The notes under the pieces were generated by a model. That model did no database searches and was not told the DNA's origin. It was given only the letters and a program-made list of their open reading frames with translations. This document shows positions 54,484 through 64,000 of a DNA stretch of 64,000 bases, one piece after another (within the stretch, counting starts at the first letter, position 1; the number at the start of each line of letters is the position of its first letter). The position numbers were made by a program, and so were the translations under genes. The stretch lies in contig OW568889.1 in NCBI GenBank assembly GCA_938743325.2, positions 496,001 through 560,000 on the forward strand. Reading direction: 5' to 3'. The DNA comes from Pycnococcus provasolii (lineage: Eukaryota; Chlorophyta; Pseudoscourfieldiophyceae; Pseudoscourfieldiales; Pycnococcaceae).

Positions 54484-56442
54484 ATGTCGTCGTCGTCGTC
54501 TTTTCCACTTGACATTGATCCGTACCACAACAACGTGTCTGGTGGTGGTGGTGGTGGTGCCTTTGGTGGTGGTGGTCTTGGTGGTGGTGGCTTTATTAGT
54601 AGTGCGATTTCAACACGACGTGCTGGTGGTGGAGGAGGAGCCTCAGCCGGTGGACTGGGTGGAGGAGGAAAGGTTAGTAGTAGAAGAGGTGTCGTCATCG
54701 ATGGTGGTAGTGGTGGTGACGCTGCCGCTGCCAATAATCCTGCCATGGTAGTAGTTGATGATGGCGATAGCAGTGACGACGATAATAAGAATACCAACAC
54801 CACCGTCAAGTCCTCCTCGTCACCTCCACAGCCATCACCATCTTCATTATGGTACCGCCGAAAGTCTGGCGTTGGCTTGATCCTTGCGATTGTCGCGAAT
54901 GCCATCACGTACGTTGCAATCCTGGCATACTCCATCCACACGCCGCCAGTGACGTACTCATTCTTCGCTTCGGAAATCTATGGTGCCCCTGTGGCCTACA
55001 CGGAATCGCTTCGTCTGGAGCTCAGCCCAACTTCCTTGGCATGCCCGCCACCACCTCCGCCGACGACGAACGGCGATGCTGCGGCTCCTCCTCCTGCTGA
55101 CATTGTTAGCCTTGCTCATGCGTGCGAGCTGTCTCTCGGTCGAGCTACCACTTGGCAAAGTGGAATCCTCGCAATCGGCGAAGGCTTTGGGTTCTTGCTT
55201 GGGCCTGCCATCGGTGTGTTGTCTGATGCGTATGGACGAATGCGCTTCCTTCTTCTATACATCATAGGCACCTTTGCAGCCGTCGTGCCATTGGCTGTCT
55301 ACGCATGGACTGGTATGTCCGCAGGAAATACGCTAGGAGGATTATATCCATATTTCGCGATGGCCATCATCCAAGGTGTGCTTTCTCCGCGGTCAATCAA
55401 TGACATCGTCCTTGCGGCTGGAGTTGGCGATGCCGCACCGCAAAAGCACTACACGTGGCTCACAGGACTCGGGCAATCAGGATTCGCATTTGGGCTAATT
55501 GTGGGATCTCTCGCTGCGAGTCACGTGGACACCAAGATCGCGTACCTCATCGCGATCGCTCTATTTGTCGTCGCAATGTGCATCGTTGCCTTCTCACCGG
55601 ATACTCTACCACCCGAACGGCGCAGTACCCTGCGTCTTCTCCCAAAAAATCAAGAACAACAACAACAGCGGCAATGCGGTGCATGGAATGCAACGACTTC
55701 AATCCTCCGCGGATTCTCCGTCCTCGCCGAGTCACGCGAGCTGATTCTTTTGGCAGTGGGTAGCTTCTGGGGATCCTTTGGGCTCTTCGTAATGATCGTG
55801 GCCGTGCCTCCATTTTTCTTCGGCGCACTGCGATTCACGGTGTTTGAATATGGTATGATTTTAGTCATTATTGGTCTAAATATGGTGTTCTTCAAAACGA
55901 TTGGTGCGCAACTTCTCGATCGTTACCTTGGTCGCAAAGTGGCCATCGTTGCTGTGAGTTTTTTCGGCGCGTCCATCTTCGTGCTCGAGGGGCTCGTGCA
56001 ACTCTACGCAAAGACACACACACAAATTCTGATCGCGACATTCCTCCTCTGTGCATTCCAGACTGCCGCCGCCGCCCCGCCACTTCTCATATCAGCAGCT
56101 CTCCACGTCGTGGATCATGATGCTGCTGCTGCTGAAGACAACAAAGCCAACAACCAAAACATGGTGGTGAACAACAACAAAATGATCGATGGAGGAGCAG
56201 GCAAGCACGGGCGAGTGCAAGGCGCTCTTCAAGGTGTGATCGCCATCGCGGGCATGGCAGGTTCGCTATCGGGTGCGGCTGTTTACCAAGCGACGAGTCG
56301 ACCAGGTGCCCTCGGCGGATTTGAAGCTTCACAAGGCGTTCCTTTCATCGTCGCTGCAGCGTCCGTGATTCTAACGGCACTACCTGTTTTGTTTCTCAGC
56401 CGCACGGATCGCATCGGCGGCGGTCGGTCGGTCGATGAATGA
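54484..56442 (+). CDS. Major facilitator superfamily transporter
   Basis: 652 aa, ATG at 54484. A 120-residue Gly/Ser/Asp-rich cytosolic head precedes about 12 hydrophobic segments (first near residue 130). After helix 2 the loop carries GVLSDAYGRMRF, the MFS motif A (GxxxDxxGRR/K type), and QSGFAFGLIVGS resembles helix 5 of drug/H+ antiporters. A long exofacial loop lies between helices 1 and 2, with Pro runs, and a Asn/Ala-rich insert comes before the last helices. Most similar in layout to the TetA/HIAT1-like group. Substrate unknown. It is transcribed away from ABCA copy 1. Confidence 0.85.
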   Translation: MSSSSSFPLDIDPYHNNVSGGGGGGAFGGGGLGGGGFISSAISTRRAGGGGGASAGGLGGGGKVSSRRGVVIDGGSGGDAAAANNPAMVVVDDGDSSDDDNKNTNTTVKSSSSPPQPSPSSLWYRRKSGVGLILAIVANAITYVAILAYSIHTPPVTYSFFASEIYGAPVAYTESLRLELSPTSLACPPPPPPTTNGDAAAPPPADIVSLAHACELSLGRATTWQSGILAIGEGFGFLLGPAIGVLSDAYGRMRFLLLYIIGTFAAVVPLAVYAWTGMSAGNTLGGLYPYFAMAIIQGVLSPRSINDIVLAAGVGDAAPQKHYTWLTGLGQSGFAFGLIVGSLAASHVDTKIAYLIAIALFVVAMCIVAFSPDTLPPERRSTLRLLPKNQEQQQQRQCGAWNATTSILRGFSVLAESRELILLAVGSFWGSFGLFVMIVAVPPFFFGALRFTVFEYGMILVIIGLNMVFFKTIGAQLLDRYLGRKVAIVAVSFFGASIFVLEGLVQLYAKTHTQILIATFLLCAFQTAAAAPPLLISAALHVVDHDAAAAEDNKANNQNMVVNNNKMIDGGAGKHGRVQGALQGVIAIAGMAGSLSGAAVYQATSRPGALGGFEASQGVPFIVAAASVILTALPVLFLSRTDRIGGGRSVDE

Positions 56443-56797
56443 ATGATAGCTAGGGTCGGTACTAGTACTACTAGTAGTAGAGGAGGAAGGTGAAAGAAGA
56501 AGAAGAAGAAGGACATGAGCACAGTGATGATGGCGCCGACGCCCGTTGCCCGATATGGAAAAATTGTTGTTGCTTGGTCGTGCATGCATGCTGCACAACA
56601 AGACTGAATTTCATGAGTAAAATACTCGCAATCCCCCCTCGCATCATAATCCCCCAATCAGCTCAATAATGAATCCACCGTGTCACCCAGATATTCTCCT
56701 GACTGGATTTTTCTGTTGTGTTTTCTTCACCCTTTTTTTCTGTGTGTGTGCAGCTTCCTCTTATTCCTGTTTCTGCCTTGCTTGTTGTTGTGTTGTG

Positions 56798-57709
56798 ATG
56801 ACGACGACGATGAGCCTGAGGATGACGACGACCTTTAGTAGGAGTCGTAACTCCTGCTGCGTTACTACTACAGCTACAGCTACGCCACCGTCGTACCTCC
56901 AACAACAAGGGTTACGTCGCCATCGTCGTCGTGCTGGTGGATTTTTCTTCATCGGCAGCAAGAATGAGAACAAGCACACACGCATCAGCAGCCGCGTAGT
57001 ACGGTCAGCAGCTTCTTCAGCAAATCGGGATCAACAACAACAACCCTCCTCCTCCTCTAACGACGACGACGAAAAAACGGCGATGAAGAAGGTGGATGCG
57101 CCATGGATGCACGACAGCGCCATGTGGCCGGAGACACTCGAGGAGGCTGCGAAGGAAGTCGAGGTCTTGGCGGATGAAATGCACCACCACAAGGCGCAAA
57201 AAATCTTGGACAGCAAATTCTACGAAATGGTGGCAAAGGACGTCGCACGACGCTGGCCAGATTCCGAGGGGGAGGCGCGGCGCTTCGATGACAAGCCAAT
57301 GTACAATTCCACGTGGGTGGCGGCGGAAGAGGCGGCAATCGCCGCGGACGCGGCTGGACATCACGCGGAGGTGCAAGCGCGACGTGTGGCACGCATGGGA
57401 TGCCCTGAGGTTGCCGCCCGCACATTTGCCGCCGCCAACGAAGCGTACGCGACGGCGAGGGCGGCTGCCAAAGAGTTCGCCACGGAAAAGGAGGCTCAGG
57501 CTGCAGAATTTGCCGCACACAAGGCGATCGCGGCGGCGACGGAGGCTGACTTGGTAGTCAGCGAAATGCCTCTCGACGAGACGGAGACGGAGCTTGAGCT
57601 CGAACCTTCGGAACGACACCGCGTTCAGACCGCGTATGACTGGCCATCGCCGCTAGATTCGTGGGACGAACCGGAGGGTGACATGCGCAACTTCTCGAGG
57701 CAGACGTAG
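56798..57709 (+). CDS. Putative plastid-targeted Ala-rich helical protein, unknown
   Basis: 303 aa from the ATG at 56798. This start gives a Thr/Ser/Arg-rich head like a transit peptide. An earlier in-frame ATG at 56669 would add 43 Cys/Phe-rich residues encoded by a pyrimidine tract that looks more like leader or intron sequence: TTCTGTGTGTGTGCAG near 56752 resembles a splice acceptor. The mature part is acidic, Ala-rich and helical, with a DSKFYEMVAKDVARRWPDSEG segment. No family recognised; plastid location is inferred from the N-terminus only. Confidence 0.6.
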   Translation: MTTTMSLRMTTTFSRSRNSCCVTTTATATPPSYLQQQGLRRHRRRAGGFFFIGSKNENKHTRISSRVVRSAASSANRDQQQQPSSSSNDDDEKTAMKKVDAPWMHDSAMWPETLEEAAKEVEVLADEMHHHKAQKILDSKFYEMVAKDVARRWPDSEGEARRFDDKPMYNSTWVAAEEAAIAADAAGHHAEVQARRVARMGCPEVAARTFAAANEAYATARAAAKEFATEKEAQAAEFAAHKAIAAATEADLVVSEMPLDETETELELEPSERHRVQTAYDWPSPLDSWDEPEGDMRNFSRQT

Positions 57710-57862
57710 TAGGAGGAGGATGAGTGAGGAGGTGATTCAAGGAGAAAGGAAAAAGAAGAAGTAGAAGAAGAGTTGGCCCGTCGTGGTGATGGTGTGGTTG
57801 CAGTGATTTTTGTTTTTGAAAGGAAACTTTTTCAACGTTCTAAGTCATTGGTCTGCTACTAT

Positions 57863-58885
57863 TTATATGGCGCCCACCTCCTTCAGCCACGCAGTGTGCG
57901 TCGGAAACGGGTCTGCGCCACCACTCGACTTCTGGCTGATGCCATAGAAGTACCCGTTGCGCCACTCGAATTCTTTCACCGCCGTTGGGAAGTGCGCGAC
58001 GCTTCGCGCGTACGCACACAGGCGATCCGCGACATCCGCGCCGAACGTGACGCTCGGATCCGTCGCGCTCGTGCCGGCGGCAAGCTCGTTAATCAAAGAG
58101 CGTACCTCGTCGCTGTACTTGCTCTCAACGTCGCCAACCGTGCTGCCCTCGTGACGTGCGCCGACGAGCATGAACGCGCTGATCCAGATGAGTTTCTCCA
58201 GCATGCGCACCTTGTACGCATCGGCGTCGAGGATGTGACAAGCGAGGTTTCCATGTTTCAGGCGCGCGGCGATCGCGTCGGCGTGCTTGCCAGTGACGCT
58301 CGTCAAGCCTTCTGGGTTGAGGTCCGTCACGCCGTCTGTCGGCGCCTCTCCAAACTTCGCCACCGCGAAGTAGATGAGCGCCTGCGTGTTTGCTCCGATG
58401 CCCTGTGCGTCTAGGAACGGCTGGAGCATGCCGTTCTGAATGAACACGAGGTCTTCCCTTCTGTCTGCGGGCGTCGCTTTGATGATATCCTCGAGTACGT
58501 CGTTACGCGTGCACACGACGATCGGCCCCGGCGGCGCGTCAGCGGGCACGCTTTCTCCTCTTTTGACTAATATATCGTTTCCTTCAGGGTTCATGGCCGC
58601 GAGCGCGTTTCCGACTCGTCCTCCCGCGCCAATGATGATAGCTCTAGGTACCGCCGCGGCCATACTCGTAGACGCACAACAAGTCGTCAACGACGACCTA
58701 AAATTCCTAGAATTCCTCGTCTTGTTATTAATGCGGCAGAAAGAGTATGTTGAATCCTGACGACAAGAAACCGCCTTTATTAATGCGTTTTTACGAAGAA
58801 TCCTACTCCTACCCGTGCTACTACTACTGCTAGAGCCTGTGCAATTATTACTAAGAAGGACTCGACAGGACGACAATGACGCCAT
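57863..58885 (-). CDS. Plastid ketopantoate-reductase-like (PanE/ApbA-type) oxidoreductase
   Basis: 340 aa, ATG at 58885-58883. The first 75 residues are Ser/Arg/Asn-rich with almost no acids, a plastid or mitochondrial presequence. A Rossmann fold begins at AIIIGAGGRVGNALA (about 82-96), followed by VVCTRNDV and LVFIQNGM, then the helical C-terminal dimer domain (KVRMLEKLIWISAFML region) with the AHFPTAV segment. The layout matches the 6-phosphogluconate-dehydrogenase-like ketopantoate reductase group, which reduces ketopantoate with NADPH. The glycine loop is GAGGRVG rather than the usual GxGxxG with Ala, and key catalytic Lys and Glu cannot be assigned with certainty, so the substrate may differ. 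Confidence 0.65.
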   Translation of the reverse strand: MASLSSCRVLLSNNCTGSSSSSSTGRSRILRKNALIKAVSCRQDSTYSFCRINNKTRNSRNFRSSLTTCCASTSMAAAVPRAIIIGAGGRVGNALAAMNPEGNDILVKRGESVPADAPPGPIVVCTRNDVLEDIIKATPADRREDLVFIQNGMLQPFLDAQGIGANTQALIYFAVAKFGEAPTDGVTDLNPEGLTSVTGKHADAIAARLKHGNLACHILDADAYKVRMLEKLIWISAFMLVGARHEGSTVGDVESKYSDEVRSLINELAAGTSATDPSVTFGADVADRLCAYARSVAHFPTAVKEFEWRNGYFYGISQKSSGGADPFPTHTAWLKEVGAI

Positions 58886-59464
58886 AAGAAAGACTATAAA
58901 CAGCTATGGAAGTGATGGGGAACTCCTCTGTGGATAAAAATGAAATGGATGGTGATATGATCGCTCGGGGTGATTTTTTAGATTGAGTTTTCGGGGTTTG
59001 TTTCCGAATCCAGTCGTATTCGGGGTCTGGTCAACCAATTGTCGTGGAAGAGGCCTCTGGGAGCGAAGAACTAATAAACTGGGGCGACCCCGACCGGGAT
59101 GGATTGGGAAAGACGTCCCACGACGGATCCCCGTATAGAATACCACAACAGGAATTCCCCCCCCCCGGGAAACTCGGAACTCCGGGGTCCCTCGAGAGAA
59201 GAGTTTCCCCCTGAGTGAAATCTCCCTCCAATGAATGCCAATACGGTAATGCGTGATGTCAAGCCTTTTCCCCTAACCCTCCCTGTGGTCCTGCGGTGGT
59301 TGGAGGTGGATTTGTTTGTGCGGTCACCAAACCCCCCCTTCTTTCTCGTTCGTTCTGTGTCACACAACTGCCTGAACCTGCCTGAACCTGCTTCATTCAT
59401 TCATCCTCGACTCGACTGTCCAGACGGTTGGTTCATTCAGTTCATTCTCGAAGGTTGATTGATC
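58886..59464. other. Divergent promoter region, no gene seen
   Basis: 579 bp between the reductase-like gene and ABCA copy 2. Contains a C run at 59157-59167 and short CCTGAACCTG direct repeats near 59373. No supportable gene. Confidence 0.5.
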
Positions 59465-62400
59465 ATGGCTGCTGCTTCTGCTGCTCTTGCTGGTGGTGGT
59501 GATCGTAATGGTGGTCACTCCTCTCCATCGTCAACATCCTCAACATCATCCTCAACATCATCATCATGCTGGTTCGTCTTGTTCCTCGTGCAAACAGCCG
59601 CACTCGTGTGGAAAAATGTTCTCATGGCGACGAGAAACTGGAGAGCGACCGCAACGCAACTTGCGGCACCACTGCTGTTTGTTCTCGTCATCTTTGTCGT
59701 CGATGTGGGCGTGCGCGCGAGCCGAGCGAGGCAGCCCGCATTCCTAGACGTGCGACGAAGTACGCCCGAGGCGATTCGACATATACCCGACTGCGAAAAG
59801 GACGCGTTCGTGATGAGAAACGCAGAACAGTGCCTCGACTTCGCGTACGCGCCGGCGGGGAACGTGCACGCCGACGCGCTTGCCGCGAACATTGCCGCGA
59901 ACAATCAACCACCCATACCGCAACGCAGGTACCGTGGATTTCCTGACGAGGCGTCGATTGATGCCTACCTACTCAACCACCCGAACGAAGTGCTTGGCGC
60001 TGTGATTTTTCATTTCGACGACGACGACAACAACAACAGCAACAACCTTCGCATCAACTCCTCCTCCTCCTCCGAGGTCGAGGTTGTTCCCGTGGCAATC
60101 GACTACACGCTTCAGACAAACAGCTCGGTAAAATTCTGGCGAGGCGAATTCCGCGATCCCAACACATTCGCACAGCTACCCCTGCAAGTTGCAACGGAAC
60201 GCGAGATCGTGCGGTACCTCGGCAATCAGGCTCGTCGCAGCCTTGGAGCGGTGGAAGATGATCAGCTCGACCTCACGTGGAACATCGCGCTTCGCACCTT
60301 CCCTCATCCCGCGGCTGTCGCGCCGAGCATCGTGGGTGGAATCGCACCAGGATTCCTGTTCGCGGCGACGATGTTCAGCTTCGTTCTCGTCGCCAGCAAC
60401 GTCGTGCACGAGCGAGAGCTCCAGCTGCGACAGGGCATGGAGTCGATGGGCATGCTGCTGAGCTCGTACTGGACGAGCTGGATCCTGTGGGAGGGACTCA
60501 TGAACGTAGTCAGCAGCGGCATCATCACCGCCACGGGATATCTGCTCGGCTTCTCGCTGTTCGTGAAGAACAGCCAAGCGCTGCTGTTCGTGGTGTTTTT
60601 CACGTTCCAGAATGCCATGCTCGCATTCGCGCTGCTGATTTCCGTCTTTACGAAAACGAGCCAGGGTGCGACGAGCCTGTCATTCGGCATCTTCATCATC
60701 GGGTGGATCTTCCAGAGCACCGTGCTGTTCGGATTTCCGTACCAGCCGCAATACAAGAGCGACGTGCTTCGCGTGATATTCAACCTGCTGCCGTGGAATC
60801 CGTTCACGAAGGCGATCACGGATCTCGGTGCGGCAACGATGACGCTGCCCAGCGACGGAGATGGATTTGGAATCACGTGGCGACGCCGATTCGCGTACTG
60901 CGTGCCGCCGTCGTCGTCAGGAATCGATACGCTGCCACAGTCTTCGTCGTCGCACTCCATGCTAGTAGACTCGCCAACGAACACAAACGTGGGCACGGGC
61001 GCCTCAGCTGGTCACCACTACACCGTCGGCGGGTGCTATCTGAGCGTCGGAGATGCAATCGTATGGATGAGTGTGATGTTCTTTGTATTTGCCTTTCTTG
61101 CCGCGTACCTCGACCAGATTATTCCAAACAGCTACGGTACGCGACGACCTTTCTACTACTTCTTGATGCCCAACTACTGGTGCGCGCGGCGGAGCCGTGT
61201 GTGCCAAACATCGTCATCGTGCTGTGGTGGTGGTGGTGGTGGAGAAGAAGAAGGAGGAGGAAAGGATGGCGAGCCAACGGCGGCGGAAGCAGCAGGCCGC
61301 AACAACAACAACGACAAAATGATGAGCAATCGGACGAAGGCTGCTCTTCGTGCTTCACTCGCGACTCCACCGCTCGCTCAGCGTGTGTCAAGCCACAACG
61401 TCGATGAGGACGTGGAAGCAGAAGAGCAGCGAGCACGCTTGCATGCGCGCATCTTGCTTGCGAAAGCTGGCGAACGTGATGGTGGTGGTGATGGTGGCGA
61501 TGATTCCGCCAGAGCAGATGGCTCATCTCTTCTCGAAGAAAATGTGCCACAATCATCAGCACTACCGCCGTCGCGATTTGCCACAATCGAGGAGGGGGAG
61601 GAGGAACTCGAGCAGCAGCAGCAGCAGCAGCAGCGAGCTGCGATTGAGCTGTTTGGACTTGGCAAGACATACACACTCCCGCCGTCATCGGCAAGTGGAC
61701 CGCAGGATCCCATCGAGGAGGAGGAGTCGGCGGCGTCGACACGTAACAGGCTGAGGAGGCCCACCGCGATGAGCCGCATACGCGGATGCCTATCTCGCTG
61801 GTTCCCTCTCTGCGCATCGCTGCGTCGCAAGCCCAAGATCAAGGTGGCTGTTGGTGGAACCTGGCTTCAGTTGGAGACGGGTAAGGTATTCGCGCTGCTT
61901 GGCCCGAACGGCGCAGGCAAGACGACGACGATACACATGCTGACAGGCCTCGTCGTTCCCACGAATGGCGACGCGAACATTCTTGGCAACAGCCTCGTGG
62001 GTGCGGGAGGAGTGGATCGCGTTCGACAGATTTCCGGCGTGTGCCCACAGTTTGACATACTGTGGAACGAGCTGACGGGTATCGAGCACATGCGCCTCTT
62101 CTACGCGCTCAAGGGTCTGTGGGCACAAAACCTCGATCACGAGCATAGCAGCCGTGCATTGCTGGAGCGCGTCAAGCTTGATAAAGTTGCAAGCAGGCGC
62201 ACGGAGACGTACTCGGGTGGCATGCGCCGACGCCTGAGCGTGGCAATCGCGATGCTGGGAAATCCACCCGTCGTGTACCTGGACGAGCCGACGACGGGCA
62301 TGGATCCCGTCAGCCGCCGGTACGTGTGGGACATTATTGACGAGTACAAGCGCAACGCGTGCGTGGTGCTGACGACGCACAGCATGGAGGAGGCGGACGT

Positions 62401-62863
62401 GCTTGGCGATCGCGTTGGCATCATGTCACGTGGGTACCTTCAGGTGCTTGGCACGAGCCTTCACCTGAAGAATCGCTTCGGAGCTGGCTATCGCATCTCT
62501 GTCGCGCTGGAAGGGTCGACGACGACGATGTCGAAGCGCAAGGCGGAGCTGAAGCGGATCGTCGAGTCGACGAGGAGCGATGACGAGTTGGTTGCTGTTC
62601 CTTTGCTGGAGGAGGGCGCGACGAGGTACTCGATGGAGGGCTCGAGGTCGATGGAGGGCTCGAGGTCGATGCGCGGGAGTGACCAGAACTACGGTTCGTA
62701 CGAGCACTTCGTCGTCCCTTGCGAGGAGAAGCGCCGTCTTCCTGATTTGTTTGCACGTCTCGACGAGTGTCGCGTTCGTCTCGGGATTGCAGACGTGCAG
62801 GTGAACTTGAGTCCGTTGGAGGAGGTGTTTTTGCAGGTGACAACGAAGGAGGAGGAGTCATAA
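59465..62863 (+). CDS. ABCA-family half-transporter, copy 2
   Basis: 1,132 aa from the ATG at 59465. A Ser-rich head leads to the first membrane helix (about 57-82), a 200-residue exocytoplasmic loop, then about six helices (about 290-560) and a long Ser/Gln/Glu-rich linker. The ATPase has Walker A GPNGAGKT (near 815), signature SGGMRRRLS (near 916) and Walker B VVYLDEPTTGMD (near 940). The exocytoplasmic loop is much shorter than in copy 1 and lacks the Cys cluster. The C-terminus repeats a SMEGSRSM motif, a small tandem repeat in the DNA. Probably a lipid or sterol exporter as a dimer. It lies in the opposite orientation 5.6 kb from copy 1 and shares a nearly identical tract with it. Confidence 0.92.
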   Translation: MAAASAALAGGGDRNGGHSSPSSTSSTSSSTSSSCWFVLFLVQTAALVWKNVLMATRNWRATATQLAAPLLFVLVIFVVDVGVRASRARQPAFLDVRRSTPEAIRHIPDCEKDAFVMRNAEQCLDFAYAPAGNVHADALAANIAANNQPPIPQRRYRGFPDEASIDAYLLNHPNEVLGAVIFHFDDDDNNNSNNLRINSSSSSEVEVVPVAIDYTLQTNSSVKFWRGEFRDPNTFAQLPLQVATEREIVRYLGNQARRSLGAVEDDQLDLTWNIALRTFPHPAAVAPSIVGGIAPGFLFAATMFSFVLVASNVVHERELQLRQGMESMGMLLSSYWTSWILWEGLMNVVSSGIITATGYLLGFSLFVKNSQALLFVVFFTFQNAMLAFALLISVFTKTSQGATSLSFGIFIIGWIFQSTVLFGFPYQPQYKSDVLRVIFNLLPWNPFTKAITDLGAATMTLPSDGDGFGITWRRRFAYCVPPSSSGIDTLPQSSSSHSMLVDSPTNTNVGTGASAGHHYTVGGCYLSVGDAIVWMSVMFFVFAFLAAYLDQIIPNSYGTRRPFYYFLMPNYWCARRSRVCQTSSSCCGGGGGGEEEGGGKDGEPTAAEAAGRNNNNDKMMSNRTKAALRASLATPPLAQRVSSHNVDEDVEAEEQRARLHARILLAKAGERDGGGDGGDDSARADGSSLLEENVPQSSALPPSRFATIEEGEEELEQQQQQQQRAAIELFGLGKTYTLPPSSASGPQDPIEEEESAASTRNRLRRPTAMSRIRGCLSRWFPLCASLRRKPKIKVAVGGTWLQLETGKVFALLGPNGAGKTTTIHMLTGLVVPTNGDANILGNSLVGAGGVDRVRQISGVCPQFDILWNELTGIEHMRLFYALKGLWAQNLDHEHSSRALLERVKLDKVASRRTETYSGGMRRRLSVAIAMLGNPPVVYLDEPTTGMDPVSRRYVWDIIDEYKRNACVVLTTHSMEEADVLGDRVGIMSRGYLQVLGTSLHLKNRFGAGYRISVALEGSTTTMSKRKAELKRIVESTRSDDELVAVPLLEEGATRYSMEGSRSMEGSRSMRGSDQNYGSYEHFVVPCEEKRRLPDLFARLDECRVRLGIADVQVNLSPLEEVFLQVTTKEEES

Positions 62864-63190
62864 GGCCTGAGGAGAAGAGAGTAACTGTGAAACGTGACGT
62901 GACGTGATTGATGACGTGTACCGTCTGTCTGTCTGTTTTGGTCGTCGTATTTTTTTCAAGGGGAGGGGGAATGGGGGTTTGGGGGATGATGCCAAACTGC
63001 CAAACTGGCGATGGCGACGACGCCAACAGAGCGCAGGACACTCTGACAGAAGCTTCCACGGTTAAACGTGCTGTGAGTGGCGCGTCTGAACGGTAAAGCT
63101 TTATAGTTGAATGTGAACGGTGTGCCTGGACGACACATTAAACAAAGTACACTACATCATTCCACAGACTATTTGAGTGAGCCAACGCAG
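62864..63190. other. Convergent intergenic region
   Basis: No gene seen; GTCTGTCTGTC and poly-T/G runs between the stops of two converging genes. Confidence 0.5.
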
Positions 63191-63699
63191 CTACCAGTTT
63201 CCCTTTCCAGCGACGCGCGGGTCCCTCGGTGGTGGCCACGAGTCTCCGACCCACGAGAACCTGTCCGACGTCTCAGCCGCCTTAGTGTTCGGAATCGGCT
63301 TGGCAAAGTTGGCGGGTCCCTGGATCATCTTAACAATGCGCAGAAACACGCCTTTTGCCTGGATGGAAAACGTGTGTGTGTGTTTGTGTTTGTGTTTGTG
63401 TGTGTGCGGAGTTGAGTGAGTGACGAGAGTTGTCGCGCGATGTCGCGAGAGCAGATTCATCGTTGCTTGTAACTTACGTGAGCCATGGGACCCAGTTTGG
63501 TTTTTCCTTCCCACTTCCTTGCTTCGATTTCCTTTTCCGACGCGCCTCGCTTCACCATCTTTTTGATTTCGCGCTTGTCGTCTTTGACTTTCTTCTTCCA
63601 GAACCTCTCGTACTCCTCGAGCGTGCCCTCTTCTTTCATGTCGTAGTACGCCTTGCGGCGGAACTGGTACTTGTGGCTGTCAGCGCGACGGCCCTTCAT
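63191..63699 (-). CDS. Small two-exon gene, 129 aa, unknown
   Basis: Exon 1 is 63699-63478 (ATG at 63699-63697), exon 2 is 63358-63191 (stop TAG). The 119-bp intron 63477-63359 begins GTAAGT and ends TTTTCCATCCAG, both consensus, in phase 0, and contains a CA/AC-rich run. Spliced, the protein is very basic and helical in exon 1 (KYQFRRKAYYDMKEEG, then Lys/Glu-rich) and ends with a Pro/Gly-rich tail (GPANFAKPIPNT). Unspliced reading would stop 7 codons into the intron. No family recognised; small, basic, two-exon proteins like this are often ribosomal or mitochondrial, but that is a guess. Confidence 0.6.
63359..63477 (-). other. Intron of 119 bp with consensus splice sites
   Basis: Donor CAC/GTAAGT at 63477 and acceptor CCATCCAG/GC at 63359, joining two in-phase coding stretches. 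Carries an (AC/AAC)n microsatellite. Confidence 0.65.
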
Positions 63700-64000
63700 A
63701 GTGGTAACAGCTAACAGCTAACAGAAGAACTTTCTTGGTGATACGAACGTTCTCTCGAACGAGATTCCGACGAACTGCGAGATTATTTAGTTTCACTGCA
63801 GGGAGTTGGGGCGGCTCTTTCTTCGCAACAAGAAACGGATAAGATCCCCCCCCCCTACCTTTATGAATTTAGAAGAGGGTGTCTTGATTAGGGGTTAGGA
63901 GTCCGCATCCGTCGTGGAGGATTCCATTCGGGGTTGAGTACTGGGTGGGCCCCAGTCACTTTTCTCGTAGGGGGAGGTGAATTCGAATTGGCGGCGGCGG
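63700..64000. other. 5' flank of the two-exon gene
   Basis: No gene seen. A TTAGGGGTTAGG telomere-like motif lies at about 63888, again upstream of a gene start. Confidence 0.5.

Overview
This 64 kb window looks like nuclear DNA of a unicellular, flagellated, photosynthetic eukaryote, most likely of the green (prasinophyte-type) lineage. The genes are mostly long single reading frames on both strands, separated by a few hundred bases. They include proteins with plastid or thylakoid-lumen targeting, a plastid-type phosphoserine aminotransferase, a three-repeat MYB, a KDM4-like histone demethylase, a SWI/SNF BAF60/SWP73 subunit and a SHIPPO/STPGR-repeat protein of the flagellar type. There are no bacterial operons or Shine-Dalgarno sites. 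Two genes show consensus splice sites: the partial gene at the left edge and the last gene at the right edge. Several stop codons are soon followed by TGTAA, the chlorophyte poly(A) signal. The species assignment is inference.

Layout. 1-306: the end of a minus-strand gene that runs off the window, whose exon start carries three tandem splice acceptors. 1.46-11.25 kb: one giant minus-strand gene for a secreted 3,263-residue protein, dominated by an almost perfectly homogenised two-module array (30 A+B units plus six extra B modules). 13-16 kb: a TMCO4/DUF726-like protein whose nucleophile serine is missing, and a small coiled-coil membrane protein. 15.98-18.21 kb: a compact tyrosine-recombinase element with split direct repeats in the order A1-ORF-B1-A2-B2 and no reverse transcriptase. 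19-25.8 kb: a 2OG-Fe(II) oxygenase, a GPI mannosyltransferase of the SMP3/PIG-Z type, a seven-blade RCC1/BLIP-II-like protein, a secretory cyclophilin and a KDM4-like demethylase. 26-42.6 kb: an SCP/NIF-type phosphatase, two coiled-coil proteins, phosphoserine aminotransferase, BAF60/SWP73 and 3R-MYB. 42.9-48.1 kb: the STPGR-repeat protein. 48.9-62.9 kb: a thylakoid-lumen thioredoxin-like protein, two ABCA half-transporters in opposite orientation, an MFS transporter, an unknown plastid protein and a plastid ketopantoate-reductase-like protein. 63.2-63.7 kb: a small two-exon gene.

The genes do not form one pathway. Functional themes are chromatin and transcription (KDM4, MYB, BAF60, CTD-type phosphatase), the secretory and surface system (giant repeat protein, GPI mannosyltransferase, cyclophilin, ABCA and MFS transporters), plastid metabolism and the flagellum. 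The most unusual items are the split-direct-repeat recombinase element with its four-hairpin terminal repeat, the binary Ile/Val pattern and segmental duplication inside the giant repeat gene, and the near-identical tract shared by the two ABCA genes.
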